Assembly (NCBI GenBank): GCA_013289695.1
Contig: JABCZK010000001.1
Coordinates: 219,235-283,234 of the forward strand
Source: Acidobacteriota bacterium
GTDB taxonomy: Bacteria > Acidobacteriota > Terriglobia > Acidiferrales > UBA7541
Length of the DNA: 64,000 nucleotides
Direction: 5' to 3'
Positions 26,781-35,870 of the stretch are shown in pieces. The notes beneath the pieces were generated by a model. The model made no database searches, was not told the origin of the DNA, and saw only the letters and a program-made list of their open reading frames with translations. The position numbers and the translations under genes are program-made. Positions within the stretch are counted from its first letter, which is position 1. Each line of letters begins with the position of its first letter.

Positions 26781-28137
26781 CTGTCGTCCTTTGGCCCGCC
26801 ACGGCCAGAGAGCCATTCGAAAGCCCTTGCAGAGTGGTTCTGGCGAGATCCGCGTAGAACAAATGGAATTGCGGATTCAGCGCGACCGCTCGTTGCAGAT
26901 AGTCCTTGGCCTTTTCGGCGTCGCCGAGGTGCTCGTATATCATGCCCGCGTGAAACAGGACGAGCGCGTCGTTCGTTTCGAGGTGGAGTGCTTCCTTCAT
27001 GGCCACCGCGGCCTGCTCCGTCTGCGAATTCTTGTAAAGCGCCCACGCCAAAGCGTCCCAGGTGTAGATGTCATGCCGAACCTCGAACTCTTTGCGCGCC
27101 AGTTCGAGGGCCTTTTGCAGTTGGATATCGTGGTCGGCGTAGAAGACGGATAATTCGCGGTTATAGACGGTCTGATTGAAGGCATTAAGCCGGCCGATGT
27201 ACTCGACCAGGTCGAACTGCTTTTTCGCTTCGCCGCCGTTTCCGCTCTTTGCATAAACGTCACCGAGGGCAGCGGCATAAGCAGGCAGCGGAATCACACT
27301 GATCGCTTTTTTGTACAGAACAATCGCGTCGTCTAGATGGCCTGCAGCGGAGGACACCCTGGCCAGTCCCGCGAGCGCGCGATGGTAATCGGGGTAGCTC
27401 TTCAGGGCATCATTGTAAGCAGCTTTCGCGTTCGCCAGGTCTCCCAATTGAAAGTAATTTTCCCCGAGTGTGAACTGGCTCCAGGCGATGCTCTCCTTGG
27501 CCATGCGCGAATCGACGGCTATGGCCACGGCGCGCCGCATATAGTCAATTGCCGCCTTTGTGTCACCTGTGAGGAAGCTCTGGACAGACTCGCGGCTTTG
27601 CTCCAGATATTGCACACCGCTAATTGCCGACTGCGCGTCCTCAGGATCTTGCAGTTTCCGGTACGCTGCCCAAGCCTTCTCGTATTCTCCCATCTCGCTA
27701 CGGGCGTCGCCGATAAGGGCGTACGGAGTAATGTCGCAGGGATTCAGGTCTATGGCTTTCTGAGCCAGCGTCAGCGATTCAGCGAAGCGGTGTTCCGCAT
27801 AATAGACGGTCGCGAGATGTTTCATCGCAGGTGCGCCTTCGGCGTGAGCAGACTCTAAATCGAGAGATTTCTCAAGTGCTTTAGCCGCGAGGTTGTAGTA
27901 GGTCACGTCGCCCGTCTCGCGTGCCTTCTGGATGTATGCAACACCCAGACGATCGTAATTGAAAAAGTCATCCGGATCCTGCGCGACCTTCCACTGGAAG
28001 AAGCGGATCGCGTTGTCCGTCTCGTGCTGTTGTCCCCACGCTCTCGCCGGCGCCACAGACAAAAGAAATATCGCGGCTGCGCTTACCGAGATAATCCGGC
28101 GCATCATCTTGTTCGTCATCCTGCTTCTCACTGACAT
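26767..28137 (-). CDS. Exported TPR-repeat protein
   Basis: 456 residues with a signal peptide (RRIISVSAAAIFLLSVAPARA). The rest is tetratricopeptide-like helical pairs, for example YAEHRFAESLTLAQKAIDLN, YDALKSYPDYHRALAGLARV-type units and GDAEKAKDYLQRAVALNP. A periplasmic scaffold is the likely role. ATG 28137 or 28119 are possible starts. It sits between DUF4331 and the transporter and overlaps the latter, so the three are probably one operon. Confidence 0.85.
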   Translation of the reverse strand: MSVRSRMTNKMMRRIISVSAAAIFLLSVAPARAWGQQHETDNAIRFFQWKVAQDPDDFFNYDRLGVAYIQKARETGDVTYYNLAAKALEKSLDLESAHAEGAPAMKHLATVYYAEHRFAESLTLAQKAIDLNPCDITPYALIGDARSEMGEYEKAWAAYRKLQDPEDAQSAISGVQYLEQSRESVQSFLTGDTKAAIDYMRRAVAIAVDSRMAKESIAWSQFTLGENYFQLGDLANAKAAYNDALKSYPDYHRALAGLARVSSAAGHLDDAIVLYKKAISVIPLPAYAAALGDVYAKSGNGGEAKKQFDLVEYIGRLNAFNQTVYNRELSVFYADHDIQLQKALELARKEFEVRHDIYTWDALAWALYKNSQTEQAAVAMKEALHLETNDALVLFHAGMIYEHLGDAEKAKDYLQRAVALNPQFHLFYADLARTTLQGLSNGSLAVAGQRTTDARP

Positions 28138-28168
28138 CTCGCACCAGGCGTTCGAGATTTGGAGCAGC

Positions 28169-28194
28169 AGGCCTGCGGCCCACGCCGCAGGCCT
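28169..28194 (-). promoter_or_regulatory. Strong hairpin between DUF4331 and TPR genes
   Basis: An 11 bp perfect stem, AGGCCTGCGGC paired with GCCGCAGGCCT across a four-base loop, without a T tract after it. It lies in the 74 bp between the first and second gene of the operon. It may stabilise the upstream message or reduce read-through; this is inference. Confidence 0.6.
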
Positions 28195-28211
28195 TGCTTG
28201 CCCCGATCGAG

Positions 28212-29804
28212 CTATTGCTGTGGCGGGAAACCCACCGTGCCGGTCTCGCCCGGGAGCGGGTGCGGTGCGGCAAGAAATGGAAACTGCGCCAGTAGCGGCT
28301 GATCGTTTCCACCGTAGGGAGCCACGTTGCCCGAGACATTTCCCACCTGCGCATCCGGTTTGATCCAGTCAGTTCCTTGCAGCACCGCCAAGACGCGCCG
28401 GTCCGTTGCAAAGTTCAAAGCACCGGGGCGCGGTGGTCCGCTGCCGGGCACGCCGAGACTCGACGGGAAATTGACGTCGGCAAGCTGCCGCGCAAATTGC
28501 AGCAGGATGTCGGTGACGGTATCGGCAGGCCGTCTCCCGTTCTGGAGGCCGAAAGCTCCCAGACCGAGTTGCGGATCGGCATTACCCCCGACTGCCGCCG
28601 CACCAGGGAGAATTCCGGTCGGAAGCTGGTCAAGATTGAGCCGCAGAACATCCGGTAACAGCGCAACCCTGAGTAGGTTTTTGTTCGTGTTGTTGAAGCT
28701 TGCAGGCAGCAGCAGAGGTGCACCATGGCCAACGCCGGGATTCGTACCACTTGCGTCCGTGAACCCCAATGCCGTGAGCAGCCCGGCACGGCCGGCAATG
28801 GTGTTCCCTGTCCCGTCGTTGTCCGTGATCGTCAAAGCATCCGGAACCAATGAGGAGAAGTTCTGCGTGTCGTCTTCAGGTCGCGTGGCATTAAATGCGT
28901 CGCGCATGATGGAGGGCACGAAGACAGTCTTGAAGAGTTGCTGTCCGACACGCTGGAACTGCATGTAAGTGCCATCCAGACCGAACTCGTGCTCGGGATC
29001 AGCTGCTTTCCCCTTCATGCTGGTCGTTCCCCAAATGCCGACGAGCCCCTTCACACCGAGAAAACCGGAGCCCGCGACGTCACTTTTGGGAAGTTCAATT
29101 GCTATCGAGGTCACGTTGAAGCCGCCGAAGCCGTCAACCCCGCTCGTGAGATTGGTGTGAATCGGCCTGCCACGCAGCGCCCCGAGCGCGAAACCAGGAT
29201 AGTTGCGGAACACGTCCTGGTTGTTCGCGAGAATCCGATTGAGTTGGCCGACGTCGGTGACGAATGGATCGTCACGCAAACCAGTGAACACTTGAATGTT
29301 GCCTTGCTGCAGTGTCTGTCCCGTGCAACCCTTCACGGACGGCTGGTGTTCCAGCACGATATTCCTGGTGCCGGTGACTTGCGGTCGGGCGGGCCCGTAG
29401 ACCTTGACCATCTGGCCCGAAGCGCACGTGGTCGTGGGAACGTTTTCAAAGACCGCTTGAATCACCAAGTCTTCCACGGCCTGCTGGTCGTGAGCAATCT
29501 TGAATTGGTACAGAAAATCCGGCGAATAATGGTAGGTGGGTGTCTCGGCGGGAACTGCGAAGGGATTGACGTCCATGATCAAAACAAGCTGCGAAGCGTC
29601 ATTCGGATCAAGAAACGCGAAGATATCGGTGATATCTCCTTCCCCGTTCGCATCTGCCGTTGGAGAATCTCGGTGGTCAGAAGCCAGTGTTCTGGCCGGC
29701 GAATAAAAACCTGCGCCAACCAGAACGACGAAGGCCATTAACGCCATCGAGATTTGCTCCCACGTGCGGCTGAGAGAAAGGTCAAATCTCTTTCTTGTCT
29801 TCAC
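28212..29804 (-). CDS. DUF4331 family exported protein
   Basis: 530 residues from a GTG at 29804, which is nine bases after AGGAGG; an ATG at 29828 lacks this. Hydrophobic ISMALMAFVVLVGAGFY then ALASDHRDSP, the last being the N-terminal signature of DUF4331. The conserved DITDIFAFLDPNDASQLVLI and ending ATDRRVLAVLQG also match. The function of the family is not known. It is first in an operon with a TPR protein and a Ni/Co-type transporter, which suggests a role in the envelope around metal handling. Confidence 0.88.
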   Translation of the reverse strand: MKTRKRFDLSLSRTWEQISMALMAFVVLVGAGFYSPARTLASDHRDSPTADANGEGDITDIFAFLDPNDASQLVLIMDVNPFAVPAETPTYHYSPDFLYQFKIAHDQQAVEDLVIQAVFENVPTTTCASGQMVKVYGPARPQVTGTRNIVLEHQPSVKGCTGQTLQQGNIQVFTGLRDDPFVTDVGQLNRILANNQDVFRNYPGFALGALRGRPIHTNLTSGVDGFGGFNVTSIAIELPKSDVAGSGFLGVKGLVGIWGTTSMKGKAADPEHEFGLDGTYMQFQRVGQQLFKTVFVPSIMRDAFNATRPEDDTQNFSSLVPDALTITDNDGTGNTIAGRAGLLTALGFTDASGTNPGVGHGAPLLLPASFNNTNKNLLRVALLPDVLRLNLDQLPTGILPGAAAVGGNADPQLGLGAFGLQNGRRPADTVTDILLQFARQLADVNFPSSLGVPGSGPPRPGALNFATDRRVLAVLQGTDWIKPDAQVGNVSGNVAPYGGNDQPLLAQFPFLAAPHPLPGETGTVGFPPQQ

Positions 29805-30090
29805 TGTCTTACTCCTCCTTGAGGTCAAACGTGGGCGGCGAGACAGTCTGCACCGGGACGTGAGTGAGACTTACTCTCCGTGGTCTTAGGTATCGTGGAA
29901 TGGGTCAGCCGGATTAGTTGGGACGGCCGGCTTGGCTCACTTTCTGGCGCATGTTACGCCTTTCCCGATCCCCACGCAGCGAAATTGTCACTAAGAAGAA
30001 GCCCGAGCGAAATCCGCGGAATTTCTTCGCCTTTGTTTTGCCCGACCAGAAGTGACCAAGACTCGCGGGTCGAACGAATCGCGGAAGGGC
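29805..30090. other. Region upstream of the DUF4331 operon
   Basis: 286 bp between the DUF4331 operon start and the end of a membrane protein gene read in the same direction. It should hold the operon promoter. No convincing -35/-10 pair or repeat was recognised. Confidence 0.5.
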
Positions 30091-30510
30091 TTATTTGGGG
30101 AACATCGTCGGAGGCGGTTCGGGCGCTGCGGCTTCTTCGTCTGACATCTCAGGGAAAGCAATTCTCCGGCATAGGTAACTAGTCACAGAGATCTGCAACA
30201 GGAGGAAATTCGCAATCAACAAGGCCCGACCGTGATTTAGGAACAGCAAGCTTCCTGGAACTAACAAACAGATGCCAGCTAAGCGGCAAGCACGATAGGA
30301 CCAGTTCTGCGTGCGGACGATGTAGGCAAAACCCAGAGCCCAAAGGAAGCCGAGCGCGGCGTCAGCGCAGGCGACAGCGCACATGAAGCCCAAGCGATCG
30401 CCTACATCGAATGTTCCAGCGGGAACCGACAAAAGCCAGAAAAGCGCCCATAAAGAGACGCAAACACCCTCTGCGACTCCAATCACTCGTCCAGTGGACG
30501 GCGCTTTCAT
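30091..30510 (-). CDS. Small integral membrane protein, unknown function
   Basis: 139 residues from ATG 30510 (MKAPSTGRVIGVAEGVCVSL). Four membrane segments: VCVSLWALFWLLSVPAG, MCAVACADAALGFLWALGFAY, CRLAGICLLVPGSLLFL, and RALLIANFLLLQISVTSYL. The C-terminal tail is acidic and Pro-rich. No family recognised. A longer in-frame start at 30573 adds residues that do not look coding. Confidence 0.65.
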   Translation of the reverse strand: MKAPSTGRVIGVAEGVCVSLWALFWLLSVPAGTFDVGDRLGFMCAVACADAALGFLWALGFAYIVRTQNWSYRACRLAGICLLVPGSLLFLNHGRALLIANFLLLQISVTSYLCRRIAFPEMSDEEAAAPEPPPTMFPK

Positions 30511-30701
30511 TATGTGCCCCGTAGCATTCACGCTAACCCTTTGCAAGCATTCATGCAACAGCGCGCCTGGCAAGTAATTCGTTGTGTAGCGCTTGCACGG
30601 CGCAAGGACTAAAATATACTCAGGCCGCCGGCCACGCGTTCGTCGTTATGCCGGTACCGGGCGGCGCATTTTGCAATAAAAGTGCTCCGGAGGTGCTTTT
30701 T

Positions 30702-31481
30702 ATGCCTAACAAAACCAGCACCAAAGTTTTTGGCCTGTTGCTTGTCGCCTTCGCTTGTTTCAGCACCAGCGGTGCAGGCGCCTTATTCTCGCAAACTGTC
30801 GTCGCGCCCGGCACCATATTACCGATTTGCTTGAACCATTCCCTCTCATCGCGAAAATCGAAGCCCGGAGACGTGATCTCGGGCCGCATCATGCAGGACG
30901 TGCCGCTGCAAAACGGATCCTCGATTCACAGCGGAACTCGTGTGATCGGCCGCGTTCTCAGCGTTACCCCGGCCGCAAATGGCGGCAACGCGCAAATCTC
31001 ATTTCAGTTCGATTCCATCCAGCTTGGCCATTCCGCCATACCCATTACTACAAATCTTCGCGCTCTGGCCTCGCTGCTCGAAATTGACGACGCGCAACTA
31101 CCCCTTTACGGCGGCGATCGCGGCACGCCCTCCACGGCCTACACCACCGTGCAAATCGGCGGTGACGAGGTCGTGTACCGTGGCGGCGGCCCAGTCGCGC
31201 GCGGTGAAACGGTCGTGGGCAAGCCGGTCTATGGCGGCGTGCTGGTGACCGTCAGTTCCGCGCCAGGCGCGCCTTGCAGAGGAGCTGTCGAGGGGAACAA
31301 TCAGCCGCAATCTCTCTGGCTCTTTTCGTCCGATGCCTGCGGTGTTTATGGCTACAAGGGCCTCTCGATCAGTCATGCCGGACGCACCAACCCAGCAGGC
31401 CAGATCGTTCTTTCTACAAGCAACCGTGACCTAAACATTCGCGCCGGTAGCGGAATGCTGCTGCGAGTGGACTCGCAGTAA
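30702..31481 (+). CDS. Secreted SKPGD-type beta-domain protein
   Basis: 259 residues from ATG 30702, with GGAGGT eight bases upstream. Signal peptide (KVFGLLLVAFACFSTSGAGA). The domain at about 35-130 reads VAPGTILPICLNHSLSSRKS-KPGD then RIMQDVPLQNGSSIHSGT-RVIGRV, clearly akin to the domain in the protein at 11000-12163 (PAGTVIQVRASDWLSSDRNK). The second half is a further beta-rich region with Cys265-type residues near the end (SDACGVYGYKG). Envelope protein of unknown function. Confidence 0.85.
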   Translation: MPNKTSTKVFGLLLVAFACFSTSGAGALFSQTVVAPGTILPICLNHSLSSRKSKPGDVISGRIMQDVPLQNGSSIHSGTRVIGRVLSVTPAANGGNAQISFQFDSIQLGHSAIPITTNLRALASLLEIDDAQLPLYGGDRGTPSTAYTTVQIGGDEVVYRGGGPVARGETVVGKPVYGGVLVTVSSAPGAPCRGAVEGNNQPQSLWLFSSDACGVYGYKGLSISHAGRTNPAGQIVLSTSNRDLNIRAGSGMLLRVDSQ

Positions 31482-31517
31482 ATCTACCGTGAACGGCGGG
31501 CGACAACGCTCGCCGCC

Positions 31518-32117
31518 TTAGGGCAAGGCCGCCAGCACCTTGCTGATGCGCTCGCCAAACGCGGTGCCAAACGTAGCCTGCTTCTTCTGGTCGCCGAGGT
31601 AAGGATCCACGAACGGCCCACTCTTATCCAGAATCAAGCGGTCGCCCCAGCCGATCAATCCGAAGAGCCGAATCAATTCTTTCGTAGCCGATCCAAGCGG
31701 CACAATATAATTCGGCTGCAGGGAATATTGCACGCGCTTCATCGCCGTGGGCGCCAGACGCCGTAAAGCCGCGTGCAGTTCACCTTCCGACTCGAACGGA
31801 CACTCCACACCATAGCTAAGAAAAAAACCCTTCCGCCTCAAGTCGGTCAACGCCGCCTCTTCCTGAGCCGCCGTATGCGCGGGCGCACCGGCGGCCTTCA
31901 GCAACTCGTCGAAATACATGCGCGAAGCAAGCGACCGTGCGGAGCGATCCGCGGCCGCGCGGTAAAAGAAATCTCCCGCGGCCACCGGCGGCGCCGCATC
32001 CAGAAACAAAACTCTGATTTGTGTGGGACGATAGCGTGCGGCAAGCTCGATACGCTCGGCGCGGCTCTGTATGTGCGCTTCGTCCGTGCGCGTGCCGCAA
32101 CCTTCGCAAACGGGCAT
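31518..32117 (-). CDS. Hypothetical protein with N-terminal Cys-rich segment
   Basis: 199 residues from ATG 32117, chosen because GGAGGA is seven bases upstream. It starts MPVCEGCGTRTDEAH, where the CxxC could bind zinc. The rest is mixed alpha/beta and soluble (PTQIRVLFLDAAPPVAAGDF, then VQYSLQPNYIVPLGSATKEL). No family is recognised. It precedes no obvious partner; the EcsC gene upstream is 113 bp away in the same direction. Confidence 0.75.
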   Translation of the reverse strand: MPVCEGCGTRTDEAHIQSRAERIELAARYRPTQIRVLFLDAAPPVAAGDFFYRAAADRSARSLASRMYFDELLKAAGAPAHTAAQEEAALTDLRRKGFFLSYGVECPFESEGELHAALRRLAPTAMKRVQYSLQPNYIVPLGSATKELIRLFGLIGWGDRLILDKSGPFVDPYLGDQKKQATFGTAFGERISKVLAALP

Positions 32118-32230
32118 GCTGTTTCCTCCAGGCGACGGCGGGCCAGGTGCCAAAGGATGTCACGGAGATGGAAATCGGGCAAGGCCGGAGCGCGCGCGGA
32201 AACCTTCGCTGCAACGATCCTTGCACCCGA

Positions 32231-32935
32231 TCAATTGGCCGTGCGCAGACGGGGTTGCGAGGGAAGATTCAAGATCGTCGATGCGGGCAAACCGTGCGCC
32301 CGAACCTCGCGGTGCCGCGCCAGGAAATGCTTTTGCGCGCGCCGTCCCCAGGAACGCACAAAATAGTAATTCAGCATTCCGCCGATGCCGGAACTGAGCA
32401 GCGGGATCAGTCTGCCCGACCATTTCTCGGCCACTTCCGCGCCCACGCGCACCGCGATACGGTCAATAATGCGCGGCACGATCTTCTCCATCGCCTGCTT
32501 CTCGACGAATTCGCGCCCCAGATCCAATCCGGCTGCGCTGGCCGCGGCCACCCACAGCTCGGTCACTTCTTCGTCGGTCTTATATTCGAAGCCGTAAATC
32601 AGGCTGAGCTTCTGCAACATGCGAATGGTAATGGCCGAAAGGATTCCCGCGTCCGGCAAAATCGTCAACATCCCGCCCAGGCCCAGTCCCGCCCCTTCGA
32701 ACGCCGCCGCGCGCATCGCGGACTTCACCACCCGCGCCGCGTGATGATTCACCACTTTTTCTTCGATGCTGAACATGTCCGACCAGGTATGAATCGGCAA
32801 CCGGTGCGCCCTGCGGAATTGCTGCAGATATTTTTGCGGGTCCACCTGCACGCCATTGTAAGCGCGGCGAAACCCCGCCCGAATGGACGCCTGGAAAACA
32901 TTAGAAACCAAATTAGATTTCGCTCGTCGAGGCAT
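32231..32935 (-). CDS. EcsC family protein
   Basis: 234 residues. The pattern HHAARVVKSAMRAAAFEGAG, then LGGMLTILPDAGILSAITIR and AGLDLGREFVEKQAMEKIVP matches the EcsC family, named after the Bacillus Ecs locus. Hydrophobic glycine-rich helices suggest membrane association. Function is unknown. Confidence 0.85.
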   Translation of the reverse strand: MPRRAKSNLVSNVFQASIRAGFRRAYNGVQVDPQKYLQQFRRAHRLPIHTWSDMFSIEEKVVNHHAARVVKSAMRAAAFEGAGLGLGGMLTILPDAGILSAITIRMLQKLSLIYGFEYKTDEEVTELWVAAASAAGLDLGREFVEKQAMEKIVPRIIDRIAVRVGAEVAEKWSGRLIPLLSSGIGGMLNYYFVRSWGRRAQKHFLARHREVRAHGLPASTILNLPSQPRLRTAN

Positions 32936-33381
32936 GCTGATTAGATGCGCTCAAATGGCCAGCCGATTACCGCCAGCTCAACCTCCGCGCCACCTGCAGA
33001 ATAGCAGGATTCCCATCCTCCAGCGTCGATTCATAATTCCCTGTTCCCTGCCTGAACGCCGCAGAGCAATGCCGGCAGTCCGATGCATGATGAACGTCAG
33101 CGTTTGAACTCTTAACTTTCAGCCGTTGACTGTTAGCTATGAGCTGTCCTGCATCGCCTTCATCTGTTGTAGCGCGCTTAACTTCGTGCCGCCCGCAATT
33201 TGAACTCGCGCACTCGCACCAAGTATCAACGCCTAGCACATTTTGGAGTGCAGCGGCTTGCCGCCGCCTTCGCGACAGCTCAAGGCTCGGTCAGGTCGAG
33301 CCGCGCGAGGCTTGCCTCGCGAGCTGTTGCCGCGGGCTCCCATCGCATAGCTTTCATGTGTCTTCATCTGTGGTGCCTTTT
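32936..33381. repeat. Intergenic region with GGCTTGCC repeats
   Basis: 446 bp. The block GAGTGCAGCGGCTTGCCGCC starts near 33245 and the hairpin CGCGAGGC-TT-GCCTCGCG is at 33304-33321, a second copy of the element at 13867. The text ACTCTTAACTTTCAGCCGTT at about 33109 resembles TTAACTCTTAACTGTCAGCT-like sequence near 23880. No gene supported. Confidence 0.7.
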
Positions 33382-33993
33382 TCACTTCCGCAACGACCTC
33401 GACCCACTAACAAACTCACTCCCCCGCTCATAAAACCGCAGCAACCGGTGCGCCTCCTTATTGATCCCAATCCGCACGCTGACGCCGATTCGCCCTGCCG
33501 GCCGGACTCCAGCCCCGAGCCACAACACGCCACCGCCAACCAAATCCACTCCGTCCAACCGCCGATCCACCTCAAACGCCTCCGCCAACCGTCCCGGTCC
33601 CCGCGCCAGATCCAGCAAGCGGACGGTCACGCGGTTCCGCTCCATTCGCGCTATGCCTTCAATCGGCTCAATCGCGCGCAGCAAAACTCCTTCTCCAATC
33701 CCCTCCCGCTGCCCGGAAACATTCAGCATGAAATGATTGCCGTAACAGAAATACACATACGCATGCCCGCGCTCCAGAAACAACGGCCGATTCCGCGCCG
33801 TCAATCCGCGAAAAGTGTGCGACGCCGCGTCGCCGGTCACGTACGCTTCCGTTTCGACGATCCGCCCCGCCAGGCGCCCGCGCGGCAAATCGTGCACCAG
33901 CGTCTTGCCAATCAAAAATCGCGCCAACTTCACCGTCTGTATCGGCAGCTCGTCGCGCTTCAATCTCCGAATTTGCAATCCCCTGCTCTTCAT
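33382..33993 (-). CDS. DNA-3-methyladenine glycosylase (AAG/MPG family)
   Basis: 203 residues from ATG 33993. Motifs: ARFLIGKTLVHDLPRG, GRIVETEAYVTGDAASHTFR with the catalytic Glu, NRPLFLERGHAYVYFCYGNH, LNVSGQREGIGEGVLLRAIE, and DLARGPGRLAEAF. It excises alkylated purines from DNA. A longer frame to 34224 crosses the GCTTTAGC repeats and is rejected. It stands alone, with repeats on both sides. Confidence 0.95.
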   Translation of the reverse strand: MKSRGLQIRRLKRDELPIQTVKLARFLIGKTLVHDLPRGRLAGRIVETEAYVTGDAASHTFRGLTARNRPLFLERGHAYVYFCYGNHFMLNVSGQREGIGEGVLLRAIEPIEGIARMERNRVTVRLLDLARGPGRLAEAFEVDRRLDGVDLVGGGVLWLGAGVRPAGRIGVSVRIGINKEAHRLLRFYERGSEFVSGSRSLRK

Positions 33994-34441
33994 CGTCACC
34001 CCAGTTTCTATCACACGATAATTTCTCGGCCTAGCGCATCTGGTCGAACACTCGAACATCTTTGTGGATCGTGGCTTTAGTTCATCCTGAGAGCCTTCCC
34101 GCGGCAGGTTCGGAAGGCCACGACAGTGGCGCGCGCAGAATCGGGCGGCTTTAGCCGCAGAAGTTTCGCATTCGCTATTTGCAAACTCGCGATTTTCGTC
34201 AGGGCACGGCTTTAGCCGTGCCACAATCCGCGCGACGTCGGAGCGGCTTTAGCTGCTGAGGGAATGAATTTTGGCTTCGCACACATACGCCAAGCGCTAT
34301 TCCCCCGCGCCAGCAGCACAATGCAGGAAATCCCCTCCCACCCGCCCTCCCACCCGCGATTGACTTGCTGCTCGCGCCAGCCTAAGATTCCCGCGTTCAG
34401 GCCACTTCTTGATTGGCCCCACCACTCCTGGGAGGAGCACC
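33994..34441. repeat. Triple GCTTTAGC hairpin cluster
   Basis: 448 bp without a gene. Three hairpins with the TT centre stand in a row: GCGGCT-TT-AGCCGC (34145-34158), GGCACGGCT-TT-AGCCGTGCC (34203-34222) and AGCGGCTTTAGCTGCT (34242-34257). The nearest gene ends face away or lie downstream. These are copies of the same family as 19577 and 48901. Confidence 0.8.
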
Positions 34442-34726
34442 GTGGAAGATTGGCAGTATGCGCAGGCAGACCGCAGCGAAGAATTAGCGCAGCACCATCA
34501 TTTTTCCATGACCAAGCATCAAGACGGCCGTGACATTCCCTTCGCAATTACGGTGAAGGAATATGCCGTCGCTCCCAAGGGCCAACATCTTCGCTTCTTC
34601 GCGCAGGCCGATAGACCCGTGAACCAGGCCACTGCCGGTTTCGTGCCATCGGGATGGGGCGATTCGGTCTTGAAAGCGCTGGCCGATTGCATGCGCCTGA
34701 TTCGCCAATTCCCGTGTGAAGAATAA
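34442..34726 (+). CDS. Hypothetical small protein
   Basis: 94 residues from a GTG at 34442, five bases after GGGAGGAG. Sequence features include VEDWQYAQADRSEELAQHHH, IPFAITVKEYAVAPKGQHLR and a C-terminal helix DSVLKALADCMRLIRQ. No family is recognised. It precedes the STAS gene by 33 bp and may be in its operon. Confidence 0.65.
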   Translation: MEDWQYAQADRSEELAQHHHFSMTKHQDGRDIPFAITVKEYAVAPKGQHLRFFAQADRPVNQATAGFVPSGWGDSVLKALADCMRLIRQFPCEE

Positions 34727-34759
34727 TTCGCGCCGCGCACCGGCCAGGAGCTAGCTCAT

Positions 34760-35110
34760 ATGTTTTTGCAGAAGAAACAAATCAAGCCCGGCATCTGGGT
34801 TCTGGAATTGAGCGGCCGCGTGCAAATGGGCCCCGATTGTAAACGCATTGACCAGGAAGTGGAGGACCACATCAAGAACCAGGAAAATCATATCATCCTG
34901 GACATGGCCGCCGTCGATCACATTGACAGCGCAGTGATCGGCCAAATCGTGAAGTCCTTCTCCCGCCTCGCCAAATCTGGCGGCACTCTCCGCCTCGCCG
35001 CTTGCAGCCCCATGGTTCAGGGCGTGCTGACGATGACCCAAGTCCACCGCGTCATCCCCATGTACCCCACCGCCCTCGACGCCTGCGAAGGCCTTCCTCT
35101 CGCGAAATGA
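34760..35110 (+). CDS. STAS-domain anti-sigma factor antagonist-like protein
   Basis: 116 residues. The STAS core is visible: GIWVLELSGRVQMG, then HIILDMAAVDHIDSAVIGQI, where Ser follows Asp at the site phosphorylated in SpoIIAA/RsbV proteins, then GGTLRLAACSPMVQGVL. Such proteins release a partner sigma factor by binding its anti-sigma kinase. No kinase or sigma factor is adjacent. It is followed at 0.36 kb by PilZ genes. Confidence 0.88.
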   Translation: MFLQKKQIKPGIWVLELSGRVQMGPDCKRIDQEVEDHIKNQENHIILDMAAVDHIDSAVIGQIVKSFSRLAKSGGTLRLAACSPMVQGVLTMTQVHRVIPMYPTALDACEGLPLAK

Positions 35111-35468
35111 CGGGACGGCACCAGGGCATGGTTTCGCGAAGAAAGATGACGCATCTCGATGCGAAAGCGAACGCCGACTTCCCTGGCGCCTTCGCCGGAT
35201 GCCACGCTTTTTGGCGAATTTTGTAAGCTCACCGCTGCAGTGGAGCAGAAATTCCGCGCTCCGAAAATATGGTAAAACTACGACCTGCCCCAACGTGGGA
35301 TATGCTGCTGTAAACACAGGCTTTAGCCGCCCGCGCACCCCGGAGTTGGAGGCCCCTCCACCCATCCGTAAGTACCCGGTAGTACTGCCGGCCTATTGGC
35401 CAATTTTCACTCGGCCCCTACATTCACTGGAGCAACGCCACGCGCTAATCGCATCCCGGAGGTTGTTC
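35111..35468. other. Intergenic region before the first PilZ gene
   Basis: 358 bp. One CAGGCTTTAGCCGC element near 35316 and short inverted text around GTACCCGGTAGTAC (35374-35387) just upstream of the PilZ gene, which might be an operator. No gene is supported. Confidence 0.5.
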
Positions 35469-35819
35469 ATGGCCACGGCAGTTCATGCTCCGCATCCGAG
35501 AGTCTACGTTCCAGCCAAGCGCAAGGCAGCGCCGGATGCGCGAAGACGCGAACGTTTGAAAGTGTCCCTGCCCGTCGAGGTCCGGCCGTTCGACGCCCGC
35601 TTCATGGACATCGCCGACGTCGGCGAAGTCGTGGATTTTACACGCGATGGACTCTATTTCGCCACGTGCATGCCGCACTATTTCGCGGGGATGCGCTTGC
35701 TGGTCACTTTCCCGTTCGGCAAAAAGATCTCGGCCCACAAAAAATTCCTCGGCTCCATCGTTCGCATGGCAGAGCGGCCGGACGGAACCACGGGAATCGC
35801 GGTGCGATTCCTGCTGTAA
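35469..35819 (+). CDS. PilZ-domain protein, degenerate second motif
   Basis: 116 residues from ATG 35469, seven bases after GGAGG. The c-di-GMP motifs read RRRERLKVSL (RxxxR) and DFTRDGLYF, where the usual Ser of DxSxxG is Thr. Beta-strand pattern continues with LLVTFPFGKK and TGIAVRFLL. First of three PilZ proteins in 1.6 kb. Confidence 0.85.
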   Translation: MATAVHAPHPRVYVPAKRKAAPDARRRERLKVSLPVEVRPFDARFMDIADVGEVVDFTRDGLYFATCMPHYFAGMRLLVTFPFGKKISAHKKFLGSIVRMAERPDGTTGIAVRFLL

Positions 35820-35870
35820 CGACTTTGCCCATTCCTGCAGCAGGAAGTCGGGGGCTGCCAAAAGGATGAA

